Source of the DNA: CAYXPG01 sp964564845
GTDB taxonomy: Bacteria > Planctomycetota > Phycisphaerae > Sedimentisphaerales > Anaerobacaceae
Assembly: GCA_964564845.1 (NCBI GenBank)
Contig: CAZMCN010000005.1
Coordinates: 1 to 31,266, forward strand
Direction of reading: 5' to 3'
Length of the DNA stretch: 31,266 nucleotides
The translations under genes and the position numbers were made by a program. The notes below the pieces were generated by a model that saw only the letters and a list, made by a program, of their open reading frames with translations, was not told the DNA's origin and ran no database searches. Positions 7,567 through 15,446 of the stretch are shown piece after piece; position 1 is the first letter of the stretch, and every line of letters begins with the position of its first letter.

Positions 7567-8721
7567 ATGGCTTTTACAGGAAAAGCAACATATTCAGCCG
7601 GCACAACATTGCCGGAATTAGCTGAAGATGTATCAGATTTGATTGGGATAATTTCACCTTATGAGACGCCGTTACTGGATGCTCTCGGTGACCCTCTAAG
7701 AGAGGCAACCAGTACACATCACGAATGGCTTGAAGATGAACTTCTGCCCAACAAGGACGCTATCAACGACGACACTTACACTGACCCGGACGTTGACACC
7801 GATTTTGTGGTCGCTCATGGCAGCAGATTTCGTGTGGGCGACCAGATTCAGGTTGAAGGCAGCGAAGAGTTGATGCTCGTAACCGGTATCGATAATAATA
7901 CTCTGACAGTAGTTCGAGGTTATGCCGGTACTGCCGCAGAAGATTTGGCTGATAATCAGGTGATAAATATTCTTGGGAATGCAGCCCTTGAGGGGGCTGA
8001 TAAGCCCGGCGCGCGGTTTACCAACCGCAGCAGGTGCGGTAACTATACTCAGATATTTACCGCTACGGTAGAGGTCAGTGGTACGGATATGGCAGCGAGC
8101 CAACTGGGTCTGGCTGACGAGATGGATTTTCAGAAACAAGAGCGTTTGCGTGAACTTATTCGTGATTTGGAAAACACTGTCGTTAACGGCGGTCAGCCGG
8201 CGAGCGAGCCGGAAGGAAGCGGTTCGATAAGAAGGTCGATGAAAGGTATTATTCAGCACCTTTCGACGAATGTTTTCCATACTGGTGACAGCGGTTTTCC
8301 ATCAGGGACGGCGCTTGACGAGGCCAAGATAAATTACGTGCTCAGAAAGATTTGGGAGAGCAGCAATGGTAACGTGGACCTGATTGTTGTAGGTGGTTTT
8401 CAGAAGCGAAAGATAAATGCTTTTTGTGCAGACAGCAGGACCTATGGAGCAACAGATACCACTTTTACCAATATGGTGAGCATCTACGAAAGCGACTTCG
8501 GGGTCTGCAGGATTGTTACGTCTCGATGGGTACCGCAAGAGGCGGCACTGTTTGTGGATTCGTCCCGTGTGAATGTGCTGCCATTAGCAGGGCGCGGTTT
8601 TCATTTTAAGCCGTTGGCCAGCGGCGGTGACTATGAGTGCGGTGAACTGATTGGAGAATACACGCTAGAGCTAAAGAACGAAGCGGCACATGGTCTTATC
8701 CGCGGTCTAAGCACCAGTTAA
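7567..8721 (+). CDS. Phage major capsid protein, SU10/DUF5309-like (HK97 fold)
   Basis: This 384-aa protein is the probable shell subunit. The N-terminus follows the pattern of SU10-type capsid proteins: an opening arm, LIGIISPYETPLLDALG (26-42), then HHEWLEDELLP (51-61). A beta-rich insert follows at about 78-140 (VGDQIQVEGSEELMLVTGID, then LTVVRGYAGTAAEDLADNQ), as in many DUF5309 proteins. The core resumes with RCGNYTQIFTATVEVSGTDM and the long helix QERLRELIRDLENTVVNGG. The C-terminal domain holds VDLIVVGGFQKRKINAF and a final beta strand region. No separate protease gene and no cleavable prohead region are evident. The ribosome-binding site AAAAGGAG precedes the ATG. Two strong hairpins sit just after the stop, possibly protecting or terminating this abundant message. 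Confidence 0.85.
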   Translation: MAFTGKATYSAGTTLPELAEDVSDLIGIISPYETPLLDALGDPLREATSTHHEWLEDELLPNKDAINDDTYTDPDVDTDFVVAHGSRFRVGDQIQVEGSEELMLVTGIDNNTLTVVRGYAGTAAEDLADNQVINILGNAALEGADKPGARFTNRSRCGNYTQIFTATVEVSGTDMAASQLGLADEMDFQKQERLRELIRDLENTVVNGGQPASEPEGSGSIRRSMKGIIQHLSTNVFHTGDSGFPSGTALDEAKINYVLRKIWESSNGNVDLIVVGGFQKRKINAFCADSRTYGATDTTFTNMVSIYESDFGVCRIVTSRWVPQEAALFVDSSRVNVLPLAGRGFHFKPLASGGDYECGELIGEYTLELKNEAAHGLIRGLSTS

Positions 8722-8739
8722 AAACCGGGGGCAGCAGAG

Positions 8740-8756
8740 GACGCGTACAACGCGTC
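8740..8756 (+). other. Hairpin 1 downstream of the capsid gene
   Basis: GACGCGT-ACA-ACGCGTC forms a 7-bp GC-rich hairpin 19 nt after the capsid gene stop. It has no T tract, so it is more likely a 3' stability or processing element, or partial terminator, than a full terminator. Confidence 0.45.
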
Positions 8757-8763
8757 TCGGCGA

Positions 8764-8797
8764 GAGTGCCCAAAGAGCAAACCATCTTTGGGCACTC
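8764..8797 (+). other. Hairpin 2 downstream of the capsid gene (13 bp, perfect)
   Basis: GAGTGCCCAAAGA (8764-8776) pairs perfectly with TCTTTGGGCACTC (8785-8797) around an 8-nt loop. It follows hairpin 1 after 7 nt and precedes the next gene by about 36 nt. It lacks a downstream T tract. Its position after the capsid gene suggests control of capsid message level relative to connector and tail genes. Confidence 0.6.
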
Positions 8798-8833
8798 AAG
8801 CCAGCCAGCGATAAAAAAGGGAGACTTTCAGCG

Positions 8834-9490
8834 ATGGCTAAATTTTCAAACGATGTTGATATTCTCAGATACGAGCCGATACTTTTTGGTGAACTTCACC
8901 TACGGGCACAGGTTTTAGCGTCTGGGACGGGTGCTTCGCTTAGCGGAGTGACATTTACCGCAAGCGGTGCAAATTTTACAGGTTCTTCGGTGACATCAGG
9001 TGGTGTTATATATCTGCGGTCAGCGGACGGGTCACTGGATGGTTTGTTTGAGATTATTTCGGTTGATTCGGCAACACAGCTTACTGTCTCGGTAGTCAGG
9101 TCAGATTCAGATGAAAGTCCCACAGCGCCTCCGGCAGCTAATGATATATCATACCGTATCAGTACCTTTGGGCCTCAGGCGAGTGAGGTTGGTTTTCGGC
9201 TGACTGAATATTTTGGTATCAAGCCGGGGAATCCGGAAAGCGATATAGACGTCGAAGATATTCTTGATACAAGTGTGTTAAAGAGGGCATCGGTTTTTGC
9301 CATCATTTCAACAGTTTATACGATGCTGTCCAGTGAGGCCAAAGATGACAATTTCTGGAGTAAGAGTCTGCACTATCAGAGACTTTTTGAGAAGGCCAGA
9401 GAGAGATGCCGGCTTAGTATCGACTTTGGTGGTGATGGGGTGTCTGATTTTACCGTAACGGGTGGGTCGGTAAGGTTGCTGCGGGATTAG
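8834..9490 (+). CDS. Putative head-tail connector/adaptor with beta insert
   Basis: This 218-aa protein follows the capsid gene, where phages place the head-completion proteins. The first half (about 25-100) is Gly/Ser/Thr-rich and beta-like (GGVIYLRSADGSLDGLFEII, then STQLTVSVV-type strands). The second half is helical (EDILDTSVLKRASVFAIIST; SLHYQRLFEKARERCRLSID) and has the size and charge of gp6-type connector domains. It ends with a short beta tail. The start codon has GGGAG about 11 nt upstream. No catalytic motif is seen. I infer a structural role from position and helical content; sequence recognition is weak. The inserted beta domain resembles in style the insert of the capsid protein, so both may decorate the same particle. 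Confidence 0.55.
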   Translation: MAKFSNDVDILRYEPILFGELHLRAQVLASGTGASLSGVTFTASGANFTGSSVTSGGVIYLRSADGSLDGLFEIISVDSATQLTVSVVRSDSDESPTAPPAANDISYRISTFGPQASEVGFRLTEYFGIKPGNPESDIDVEDILDTSVLKRASVFAIISTVYTMLSSEAKDDNFWSKSLHYQRLFEKARERCRLSIDFGGDGVSDFTVTGGSVRLLRD

Positions 9491-9504
9491 CGAAGGGAAT
9501 ATAA

Positions 9505-9876
9505 ATGAGCGTTACTTTGGATGGCCAAGAGGTGTTCGATGAGCAGGGGCTTGAGATTGAGCCAAACAGTATGCGCCGGGACTCAATAGAAAGGACGCTG
9601 GCGGGACTGGACGGCAAGCTCAGTATTGATATGGGCGGACGCGGCAGAGAGATAAGACAGAGAGGTTCACTTAGTGCGCCGAGCAGGGCAAAAATGAAAG
9701 AGCGAATCAGTGCTATATCAGCCTTTATGGACGGCGGTACGCATACTCTGAAAACCGATATTGGAGAAGAGTTTAATAGTATCAGGATGGATGTTTTCAA
9801 GGTAAGCAAAGAGAGGGCATCCGGCAGTGGTGTTTGCTGTGATTATGAAATTGTTTATACACAACTGGTCGTTTAG
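9505..9876 (+). CDS. Small phage structural protein, probably tail-associated
   Basis: A 123-aa protein with a good ribosome-binding site (AAGGGA) and only 14 nt after the previous gene. It reads as an alpha/beta domain: SIERTLAGLDGKLSIDMGGR (27-46), then GREIRQRGSL, a helix of about 20 residues (SRAKMKERISAISAFMDGG), and strands (HTLKTDIGEEFNSIRMDVF), ending CCDYEIVYTQLVV. The pattern of a short domain carrying a re-set coordinate such as 'reIrQ.G.l' followed by 'hTL.T..G' is familiar from small phage tail and baseplate proteins, but I cannot name the family. It is unlikely to be a tail tube because it is too short. A hairpin lies directly downstream (9888-9922). Confidence 0.55.
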   Translation: MSVTLDGQEVFDEQGLEIEPNSMRRDSIERTLAGLDGKLSIDMGGRGREIRQRGSLSAPSRAKMKERISAISAFMDGGTHTLKTDIGEEFNSIRMDVFKVSKERASGSGVCCDYEIVYTQLVV

Positions 9877-9887
9877 CAGTTCCTTAT

Positions 9888-9922
9888 CTCTGCCTGCGCG
9901 AGTGCGAGAAGGAAAGGCAGAG
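9888..9922 (+). other. Intercistronic hairpin
   Basis: CTCTGCCT (9888-9895) pairs with AGGCAGAG (9915-9922) across a 19-nt loop, between two tail-region genes. It starts 11 nt after a stop codon and has no T tract. It is the fourth such structure between genes of this cassette. Confidence 0.4.
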
Positions 9923-9938
9923 TTGGTGGTTTAGCAAT

Positions 9939-10715
9939 ATGTCACTTATCAGCAGTGGAATAGCAAAAGTCAGGGTGTTTGAACTTGCCGGTGGTATCTG
10001 GTCCGATGGCAGAAGTGTTGCTGAGGTGCGGACAGCTTTGGTAAAATGGCGGTCGGCGTGGAGCGATAAGTTCTATCAGGTTTATATCAATGGCCGGTAT
10101 GCGGGGACGACCCTGGGGCCGGGTCAGCGACAAATGGTTGTTCAGGTACCCACCTTTTCAGGAACACCAGATCGGATTGAAGTTTTTGCCGTTAGTGCGG
10201 CAGAAGCGGAGACTGATTTTAGCAGTGAGCTTGAATCTTCGAGATATAATACCGGCAGGGTAAAAATCAAGTTGCTCCGCAGCCAAGAGTTACCGATTGA
10301 TGCAACAGTTAAGATTTACTTCGATAATGGCAGCGGCGAAATAGACTACAACCATTCTCTTAATGTCAGTCCCATACGAATCTGGCCTGTGTGGCAGGAC
10401 AAGTCAGGGTTTGGGATGAGCGGATTTGGTGTTGGTGACTTTGGTTTCGATGGGGCGGCTGCGGTCGGGTTCGGCAGGGGCAGCTTCGGAGGTGGGCAGT
10501 TTGGCCTTGACGCTGATGTAATTGAGTGGACAAGCGGGCCGTTGCAGGCCGGCGTATATAAATTTGCTATTAAGGTTAGCGATAAATTTGGGAAGCAAAG
10601 CATTGCCAGTGAGACCGGACAAATCACAGTGACACCTGCTGCAAGGCCGGCTGAGCGAGTGAGTGTTTCATCGTTCGATAAGAATATAAATGAATTAGTC
10701 TTAAGCATTTCATAA
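9939..10715 (+). CDS. Tail/fibre beta-sandwich protein A with FG-rich insert
   Basis: This 258-aa protein consists of fibronectin-III-like beta segments. The first domain (about 15-95) contains WSDKFYQVYINGRYAGTT and an EVFAV strand. The second (about 105-245) contains the signature VKIYFDNGSGEIDY and closes with LQAGVYKFAIKVSDKFGKQS. Inserted within the second domain (about 152-190) is a run of Gly-Phe units (SGFGMSGFGVGDFGFDG, later GFGRGSFGGGQFGLD). The same signature recurs in the 229-aa protein at 12901-13590 (FKIYCDGGTGQIDY; LDAGTHLFAIRAEDACG), so the two are paralogues. It is likely an external tail or fibre component. The family is not recognised by name. The ribosome-binding site is weak (GGTGGT). 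Confidence 0.6.
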   Translation: MSLISSGIAKVRVFELAGGIWSDGRSVAEVRTALVKWRSAWSDKFYQVYINGRYAGTTLGPGQRQMVVQVPTFSGTPDRIEVFAVSAAEAETDFSSELESSRYNTGRVKIKLLRSQELPIDATVKIYFDNGSGEIDYNHSLNVSPIRIWPVWQDKSGFGMSGFGVGDFGFDGAAAVGFGRGSFGGGQFGLDADVIEWTSGPLQAGVYKFAIKVSDKFGKQSIASETGQITVTPAARPAERVSVSSFDKNINELVLSIS

Positions 10716-10737
10716 GAGAGTAACAGGGAGAATAATT

Positions 10738-11526
10738 ATGGCTGAGGTATATCCATCTAATAACGAGTTGTTGAATATACAGTCCGACAGTGAAACCGGT
10801 GTTGAGTTTATACCGACGGGACAATCGCCTTACTATCTGCAGTTCAGAAAATTGCTGTATCGTCTTTTACTTGTAGTAAAACGGGCGAATGATTTGAGGG
10901 TTTATGATGAAGGCGGTCTGGATATAGGTGTAAAAAGCGGCAAATTCTGGGTGGGGACGGAGTTGGTCAGCTATGGCGGTTCGTCCGGAAATACTTTAGC
11001 CGACGATAAGGAAAACATTTATATCTATCTGAATTCACAGGGCCAGCTTGTTACCAATGAGTACAGTAGTTTTCCCGATATGGCGGCTGTACCGCATACT
11101 CGGCTGGCAATAGTAACTACATCGAGCAATGACATTGATTCGATAACTGATTGCCGCACAGGTCATAATTTTGTGATACCGTGCGGGGCCGGTGGGGTGA
11201 AGAAAATTATCGAGGAACATACCTCTGATGATACGCTTACTCCAGCGGAATCTGGCAGTGTGCATACTAATTTAGGTGCAAGTGGGGTGGTTACTCTTAC
11301 CCTGCCGGCATCGGCCCCGGCTGGGACGGTATTTGCCTTTACGGTTCAGGCGGCACAGGAGCTGCGGGTGGACCCTGGCTCTGCAACAATCAGAGACGAC
11401 AGCGGCCAGACAGCTGATAAATATAAATCGGCCGACGCTATAGGTGAGTGTATAACACTTGTTGCCGATTCGAACGGAGACTGGGTGACAACAGCAAAGA
11501 ACGGTACCTGGATAGAAGAAGGGTAA
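10738..11526 (+). CDS. Phage fibre/appendage-like structural protein
   Basis: A 262-aa protein with an N-terminal module (about 1-120) of the kind used to attach phage appendages (SPYYLQFRKLLYRLLLVVKR, then strands FWVGTELVSYGGS and IYIYLNSQGQLVTNEY, and LAIVTTSSNDIDSITDCR). The C-terminal module (about 150-262) has 'GASGVVTLTLPASAPAGTVF', then AFTVQAAQELRVDPGSATI and ITLVADSNGDWVTT, a repeated beta pattern I know from many phage tail-fibre and surface proteins. It is preceded by CAGGGAGAA. The role, receptor or particle surface, is inferred from these patterns and the neighbours. Confidence 0.6.
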   Translation: MAEVYPSNNELLNIQSDSETGVEFIPTGQSPYYLQFRKLLYRLLLVVKRANDLRVYDEGGLDIGVKSGKFWVGTELVSYGGSSGNTLADDKENIYIYLNSQGQLVTNEYSSFPDMAAVPHTRLAIVTTSSNDIDSITDCRTGHNFVIPCGAGGVKKIIEEHTSDDTLTPAESGSVHTNLGASGVVTLTLPASAPAGTVFAFTVQAAQELRVDPGSATIRDDSGQTADKYKSADAIGECITLVADSNGDWVTTAKNGTWIEEG

Positions 11527-11566
11527 AACAGGTTGCACAGGAACATTTTAGGGAGATGTGGTGCTT

Positions 11567-11623
11567 ATGGCAATTGAAAATTTAAGGCCGAACGAAGTCG
11601 GAGATTGGAGCTCTTATGGCTGA
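11567..11623 (+). CDS. 18-codon ORF, possible leader or broken N-terminus
   Basis: ATG at 11567 reads MAIENLRPNEVGDWSSYG and then stops at a TGA that lies inside the start of the LamG gene. GGGAG is present upstream. The sequence looks like the beginning of a longer phage structural protein (an 'xxENLRPNxVG' start), so it may be the stump of a truncated gene or a coupling leader peptide for the LamG gene. It may also be noise. Confidence 0.3.
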   Translation: MAIENLRPNEVGDWSSYG

Positions 11624-12416
11624 AACACCGCCTGGACTTGATAATTTGAAGTTATGGCTAAGAATGAACGAATATATTGGTGAAGAAAACAACGACGTAA
11701 TTAACGAGGTTGGCGATAATGGTAACTATCGGAATTATCCTGAAGAATGGGAAGGAGAGTTTCCATCACCTTCTATATCAAGTGGCGACCCCCCTTACTT
11801 GAACGGTGCTCTTAGATTTGGTTATCATGGGGACAACGACCAGTACATAGATTTTGGTGCTTATGCGGCGACTAAGCTCACCAGCATAGATTTCTCAATA
11901 AATCTTTGGTGCAAACTTGCAAGTACGGCTTCTCAGGGGTTCTGTACACACGGTCGTTATGCCCATAGTGGATGGGACCTTGTACTATATACTAATAAAA
12001 TATATGTGCAGTATAATAAAAGTGGTGGTGTGTACAGAACGGCAAGTCCGGCGGCGTTGCTTTCAACGGATGGCACAACTTGGAATATGTTGACTTTCGT
12101 AGGCAATCGCAACGGCGATAGTAAAGGTGAGATTTTTGTGGATGGAACTGAAATAGCAAACTACGACACGCAGGCTATACTTCAAGTACCGGATACAACC
12201 ACTTATAATTTACATATTGGGGCTGATTATGCTGGTGGTAGTACGATACAGGGTCGTTTAGACAACATAATGATATTCAACAAAGCTTTGACCCAGAATG
12301 AAATAAATTGGCTTTATAACGGCGGAAACGGCAGGGAAAATCCTTATATCGCACGGCCGTTGGTTGGAGGCTCATTGGCGGGAAATAGTCTAATTGGAAG
12401 GGGTTCGGCAAGATGA
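11616..12416 (+). CDS. LamG/concanavalin-like lectin domain phage protein
   Basis: This 266-aa protein is a single LamG-3-type jelly roll. Visible elements are the entry strand PGLDNLKLWLRMNE, FSINLWCKLAS (about 92-102), WNMLTFVGNRNGDSKGEIFV with the typical 'DGTEIANYD' (about 160-200), LHIGADYAGGSTIQGRLDNI and the closing IFNKALTQNEINWLYNGG (about 225-242). The short C-terminal tail is Gly-rich (LVGGSLAGNSLIGRGSAR). It probably binds carbohydrate on a host surface or decorates the particle. The start overlaps the 18-codon ORF and has only a weak GGAG upstream. It ends in an ATGA overlap with the next gene. It has no signal peptide, consistent with a virion protein. Confidence 0.8.
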   Translation: MAETPPGLDNLKLWLRMNEYIGEENNDVINEVGDNGNYRNYPEEWEGEFPSPSISSGDPPYLNGALRFGYHGDNDQYIDFGAYAATKLTSIDFSINLWCKLASTASQGFCTHGRYAHSGWDLVLYTNKIYVQYNKSGGVYRTASPAALLSTDGTTWNMLTFVGNRNGDSKGEIFVDGTEIANYDTQAILQVPDTTTYNLHIGADYAGGSTIQGRLDNIMIFNKALTQNEINWLYNGGNGRENPYIARPLVGGSLAGNSLIGRGSAR

Positions 12417-12901
12417 TGTATTTAGGCGATTACAAAGAGGACAGCACGCTTTATTTCTGCTGGAGCACAAACGATAAAGACGGCGCCGGCATAACCCGCA
12501 GCACCAATGGGACAATCAAGGTCTATAAGGACGACGGCACTACCGAAAGCACAGCGGGGATAACCGATATAGAAGATTTTGACAGCCTGACAGGGATTCA
12601 TAACTGCAAGCTCGATTTGAGTAGCGACGTTTTTTATGCGACAGGGCATGATTATTCGGTTGTACTTGCTGGGGCGACAATCGATGGTGAAAGCGTTAAT
12701 GCTGTACTTGCTACTTTCTCAATAGAGAACAGGTTTGCAGGGAGTTTACTTTTTGAAAAGGCAGCCATGATGCTTGTCAACAAGGCCGTACAGAACAAGG
12801 TAACCGGTGTAATTAAGTACTATGACGAGGATGACGAAACGGTCATTCTTACCCACACACCGACTGATGGCGTATCGGAGATTACGAGGGAATCGAGCTG
12901 A
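12413..12901 (+). CDS. Conserved phage tail-region protein of unknown role
   Basis: A 162-aa protein that begins with the pattern MMYLGDYKEDSTLYFCWSTN and includes TIKVYKDDGTTESTAGIT, VVLAGATIDGESVNAVLATF and, near the end, MMLVNKAVQNKVTGVIKYYD followed by DETVILTHTPTDG. I recognise this from many phage and prophage tail regions, where it sits next to fibre and LamG genes. It appears to consist of a beta domain (1-110) and a small C-terminal domain (120-162). It may be an adhesin-like base or fibre adaptor; the biochemical role is unknown. Start and stop overlap neighbours (ATGA before, TGATG after), so expression is coupled. Confidence 0.65.
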   Translation: MMYLGDYKEDSTLYFCWSTNDKDGAGITRSTNGTIKVYKDDGTTESTAGITDIEDFDSLTGIHNCKLDLSSDVFYATGHDYSVVLAGATIDGESVNAVLATFSIENRFAGSLLFEKAAMMLVNKAVQNKVTGVIKYYDEDDETVILTHTPTDGVSEITRESS

Positions 12902-13590
12902 TGGAAAGTGAGTGGTTAAAAGAAGCACTTTTTAACGGACAGACGAGCAACGGATTTAAGCTCGGTACTATTTTGAGTTTGGGCTGGTTCTGGCTGAGGG
13001 CGGGCGGCTGCTCTGTGCTGTATCGCGGAGCCAGTATGGAGCTAATAGACTTTGAGAATATATTGGCTGTGGGTGAACAGGACGCCAGCTCAATCTCACC
13101 ACCCGGTTATGTCCAGCACAGTAGCGGCTCGACGTATTGTTATGTTGTTCGCAGGGCCAATAACTGTGGCTGTCAGGAGTATACCATCGCTGCCGCGGTC
13201 AAGGTTTCGATAGATGCCGACGGAGAATTGGCACATCCAGAGCCAAACAGCGTTTTCGGTGCAGGGGTGCGGCAGGTGGCCGGCAGTAAGATACAACTTC
13301 TCTGGTTTTATTGTCCTCTTGAACAGCAGTCGGCGCCTGTGTGTTTCAAAATTTACTGTGACGGCGGTACGGGGCAAATCGATTATGAAGACCCAATTGC
13401 TACGATTGACTATACCGGAAGGAAGTTTTACAGCTATCAAAGTGACACGCTTGATGCAGGGACTCATTTGTTTGCTATAAGGGCCGAAGATGCCTGTGGT
13501 ATAGAGGACAGCTCTTTAGCCGGTATAAAAATTCAGCTTGATGTTACGAGCCCTATCGCGATTGAGATATTAAGTTCCGAAGCAGCCTAA
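12901..13590 (+). CDS. Tail/fibre beta-sandwich protein B, paralogue of 9939-10715
   Basis: A 229-aa protein whose start overlaps the previous stop (TGATG). The C-terminal half (about 140-220) has FKIYCDGGTGQIDYEDPIA and LDAGTHLFAIRAEDACGIED, matching the signature of the 258-aa protein upstream (VKIYFDNGSGEIDY; LQAGVYKFAIKVSDKFGKQS). The N-terminal half is different, with a TM-like or buried WFWLRAGGCSVLYRG stretch and a Cys-rich area (CYVVRRANNCGCQEYT). The FG-rich insert of protein A is absent. Two members of one family on either side of the fibre genes suggests duplication followed by divergence. It is likely part of the tail or fibre network. Confidence 0.6.
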   Translation: MESEWLKEALFNGQTSNGFKLGTILSLGWFWLRAGGCSVLYRGASMELIDFENILAVGEQDASSISPPGYVQHSSGSTYCYVVRRANNCGCQEYTIAAAVKVSIDADGELAHPEPNSVFGAGVRQVAGSKIQLLWFYCPLEQQSAPVCFKIYCDGGTGQIDYEDPIATIDYTGRKFYSYQSDTLDAGTHLFAIRAEDACGIEDSSLAGIKIQLDVTSPIAIEILSSEAA

Positions 13591-13607
13591 TCCAAAAGAG
13601 GTTTTTA

Positions 13608-15446
13608 ATGTCTAACAGGATTGATTTTTACCAAGCAGAGCAAAGCCGGTTTTCACAGCCAGCGGCGAAAGTTTCGGTCTTTTTTGAAGAGGTGCTTTGC
13701 CCTTATCTTGAGTTGATAGAGATTGTACGTTGCGGCTGGCCGGAGTTTGGCTGGGTGCGTTTGGCCTTGAATACAGCCGCTCACCCGCAGGCCGGCCCGA
13801 CGTCTGTTGAAGAGATTGAGACTTTGTTTGGTATGGGAAAATCAATTTGTATTCAGCAGGTTTACAATGGTGCAGCACCGGGCGTATCGGTTGAGAGTTT
13901 TCCTATTTTCGTCGGTCAGATAGAAGGCATTGAGACAAAGCTGTCTGGCAAGGGCAAAAGAGTTGAAATTACAGCGAAGGATTTCAGTGCGAATCTAAAT
14001 CGCATCACTATCTATGGCAGGCGAGTAGTCAACCCTGATGGTTCGACTGTATTTTTAGCAGGCGTTGACACCGTTTTTAACGAAGATGGCAGGGGCAATG
14101 CCTCAACTGAACCAGTCGAGAACGAGGGGAAGAGTTTAACGGTGTTTTGTGCCGAGCAGACACAGTCGAAGCCGTGGAGCTATGCCGAGGTTATTAACTA
14201 TTTGCTTTGTGAGTATCTGCCGATGGGGCAATTGCAGATACCAGAAATTGAGCGGCTTCGGGTCCTGACTGAGAACCAGATAGTTCGGGACCTTGACGTT
14301 ACGAGTTTAAATATGTTAGAGGCGTTGCAGCGATGCTGTGAAAGAATTGGTTTGAAGTTTAATTTTGTCTGTCGGCCTGAACCGATGCATCCGAGGCAGG
14401 CGATTGTATTCTATAAAAGTGGTTGCGGCAGGGAGGTTGAGTTAAACTATCAGCCTTATGGCGAACAGTTTAATATTTCGAAGACAAATATTTTGGCTCT
14501 GCACAGGAGGAAGAATTTCTGGCCTGTAACACACAGATATATCGCCCAGGGCGACTTCAAGGTTTATGAAGCGACTTTTGAGCTGGTAAAGGCCTGGGAC
14601 AGTAACAAGGAAGACACTGATTATAATAAGTTTTCACCCTTGACCAATCCCGACTTCTACCGTGTCAAGGACGTATATCGCAAGTGGTGTCTTAATGAGG
14701 CGGGTGATTACAGCAATTCGCCGTACAATCGTGGAGATGCTTTTGATTTTTCAAAGATTTTCGAGGGCAGCAATTTCGTTCATTGCCGCAGGTCTTTTTT
14801 GCCCGTTCTAACGACTGATAACCAGGGTAAATCCCTGGGTTATTTTCTGGAGGTATCATACGATAACGGTTCAAGCTGGCGGCAGTATCTTTATGCTTTT
14901 AATAATCTTCTCAATGAGTGTGGGGTGTGGCTCAGCAGCGAAGAGCTTGATGTTGATACGTGGGTGGCGGCATTAAAAGGGGTTCTGAAGTTCAGAATGA
15001 CCGCATCGGTAATCAGTGATGAGCGGTTGAGTTGCGTAATTGCCGACGGTCCGGTCGGTTCGGCTGTTCCCGTGATTGACCATATTATTACCCTGCCTCG
15101 TCGGTTCAAATATCGTAAGGTAAGCAGTTGGAGTATTTTTGCGAATATATCAGACGATGTGCTTGGTACTGCCGACGAGGTTGACGACAGAGATGCCCTG
15201 TATGAATTTGTGCGTAAAAGGGCGCAGGTTAACTCTGAGACAATCGAGACTGTTGATGTGCAGATGCCTTACCTGACCTTTGATTACAGAGTAGGTGATA
15301 GAGCGACATCTTCGCCCGAAAGCAGGGACCTGCTCGGTTGCAAGAGTGATAACCGAAGCACAAACCGGATAGAGCGTGCGCAGATGGATTTCGAGAAGCA
15401 GTGTACGAATTTGAAAATCATTCGGCAAAGGGGTTTAGGGTTATGA
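13608..15446 (+). CDS. Large phage tail/hub-like protein
   Basis: This 612-aa protein is the largest of the cassette. The first third reads like a baseplate hub or gene-D-type domain: VFFEEVLCPYLELIEIVRCG, then FPIFVGQIEGIETKLSGKG and VEITAKDFSANLNRITIYG (about 105-145), which resembles the split-barrel 'measure plus reset' found in tail hubs. The middle (about 210-300) is helical (YAEVINYLLCEYLPMGQLQI; MLEALQRCCERIGLKFNFV), as in late-control D proteins. The last third (about 310-600) is mixed and ends with YLTFDYRVGDRATSSPESRD. Family name is not certain. The gene is preceded by GAGG and ends in an ATGA overlap with the next gene. I infer the central tail complex. No tape measure gene precedes it, so the tail, if any, may be short. 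Confidence 0.6.
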   Translation: MSNRIDFYQAEQSRFSQPAAKVSVFFEEVLCPYLELIEIVRCGWPEFGWVRLALNTAAHPQAGPTSVEEIETLFGMGKSICIQQVYNGAAPGVSVESFPIFVGQIEGIETKLSGKGKRVEITAKDFSANLNRITIYGRRVVNPDGSTVFLAGVDTVFNEDGRGNASTEPVENEGKSLTVFCAEQTQSKPWSYAEVINYLLCEYLPMGQLQIPEIERLRVLTENQIVRDLDVTSLNMLEALQRCCERIGLKFNFVCRPEPMHPRQAIVFYKSGCGREVELNYQPYGEQFNISKTNILALHRRKNFWPVTHRYIAQGDFKVYEATFELVKAWDSNKEDTDYNKFSPLTNPDFYRVKDVYRKWCLNEAGDYSNSPYNRGDAFDFSKIFEGSNFVHCRRSFLPVLTTDNQGKSLGYFLEVSYDNGSSWRQYLYAFNNLLNECGVWLSSEELDVDTWVAALKGVLKFRMTASVISDERLSCVIADGPVGSAVPVIDHIITLPRRFKYRKVSSWSIFANISDDVLGTADEVDDRDALYEFVRKRAQVNSETIETVDVQMPYLTFDYRVGDRATSSPESRDLLGCKSDNRSTNRIERAQMDFEKQCTNLKIIRQRGLGL

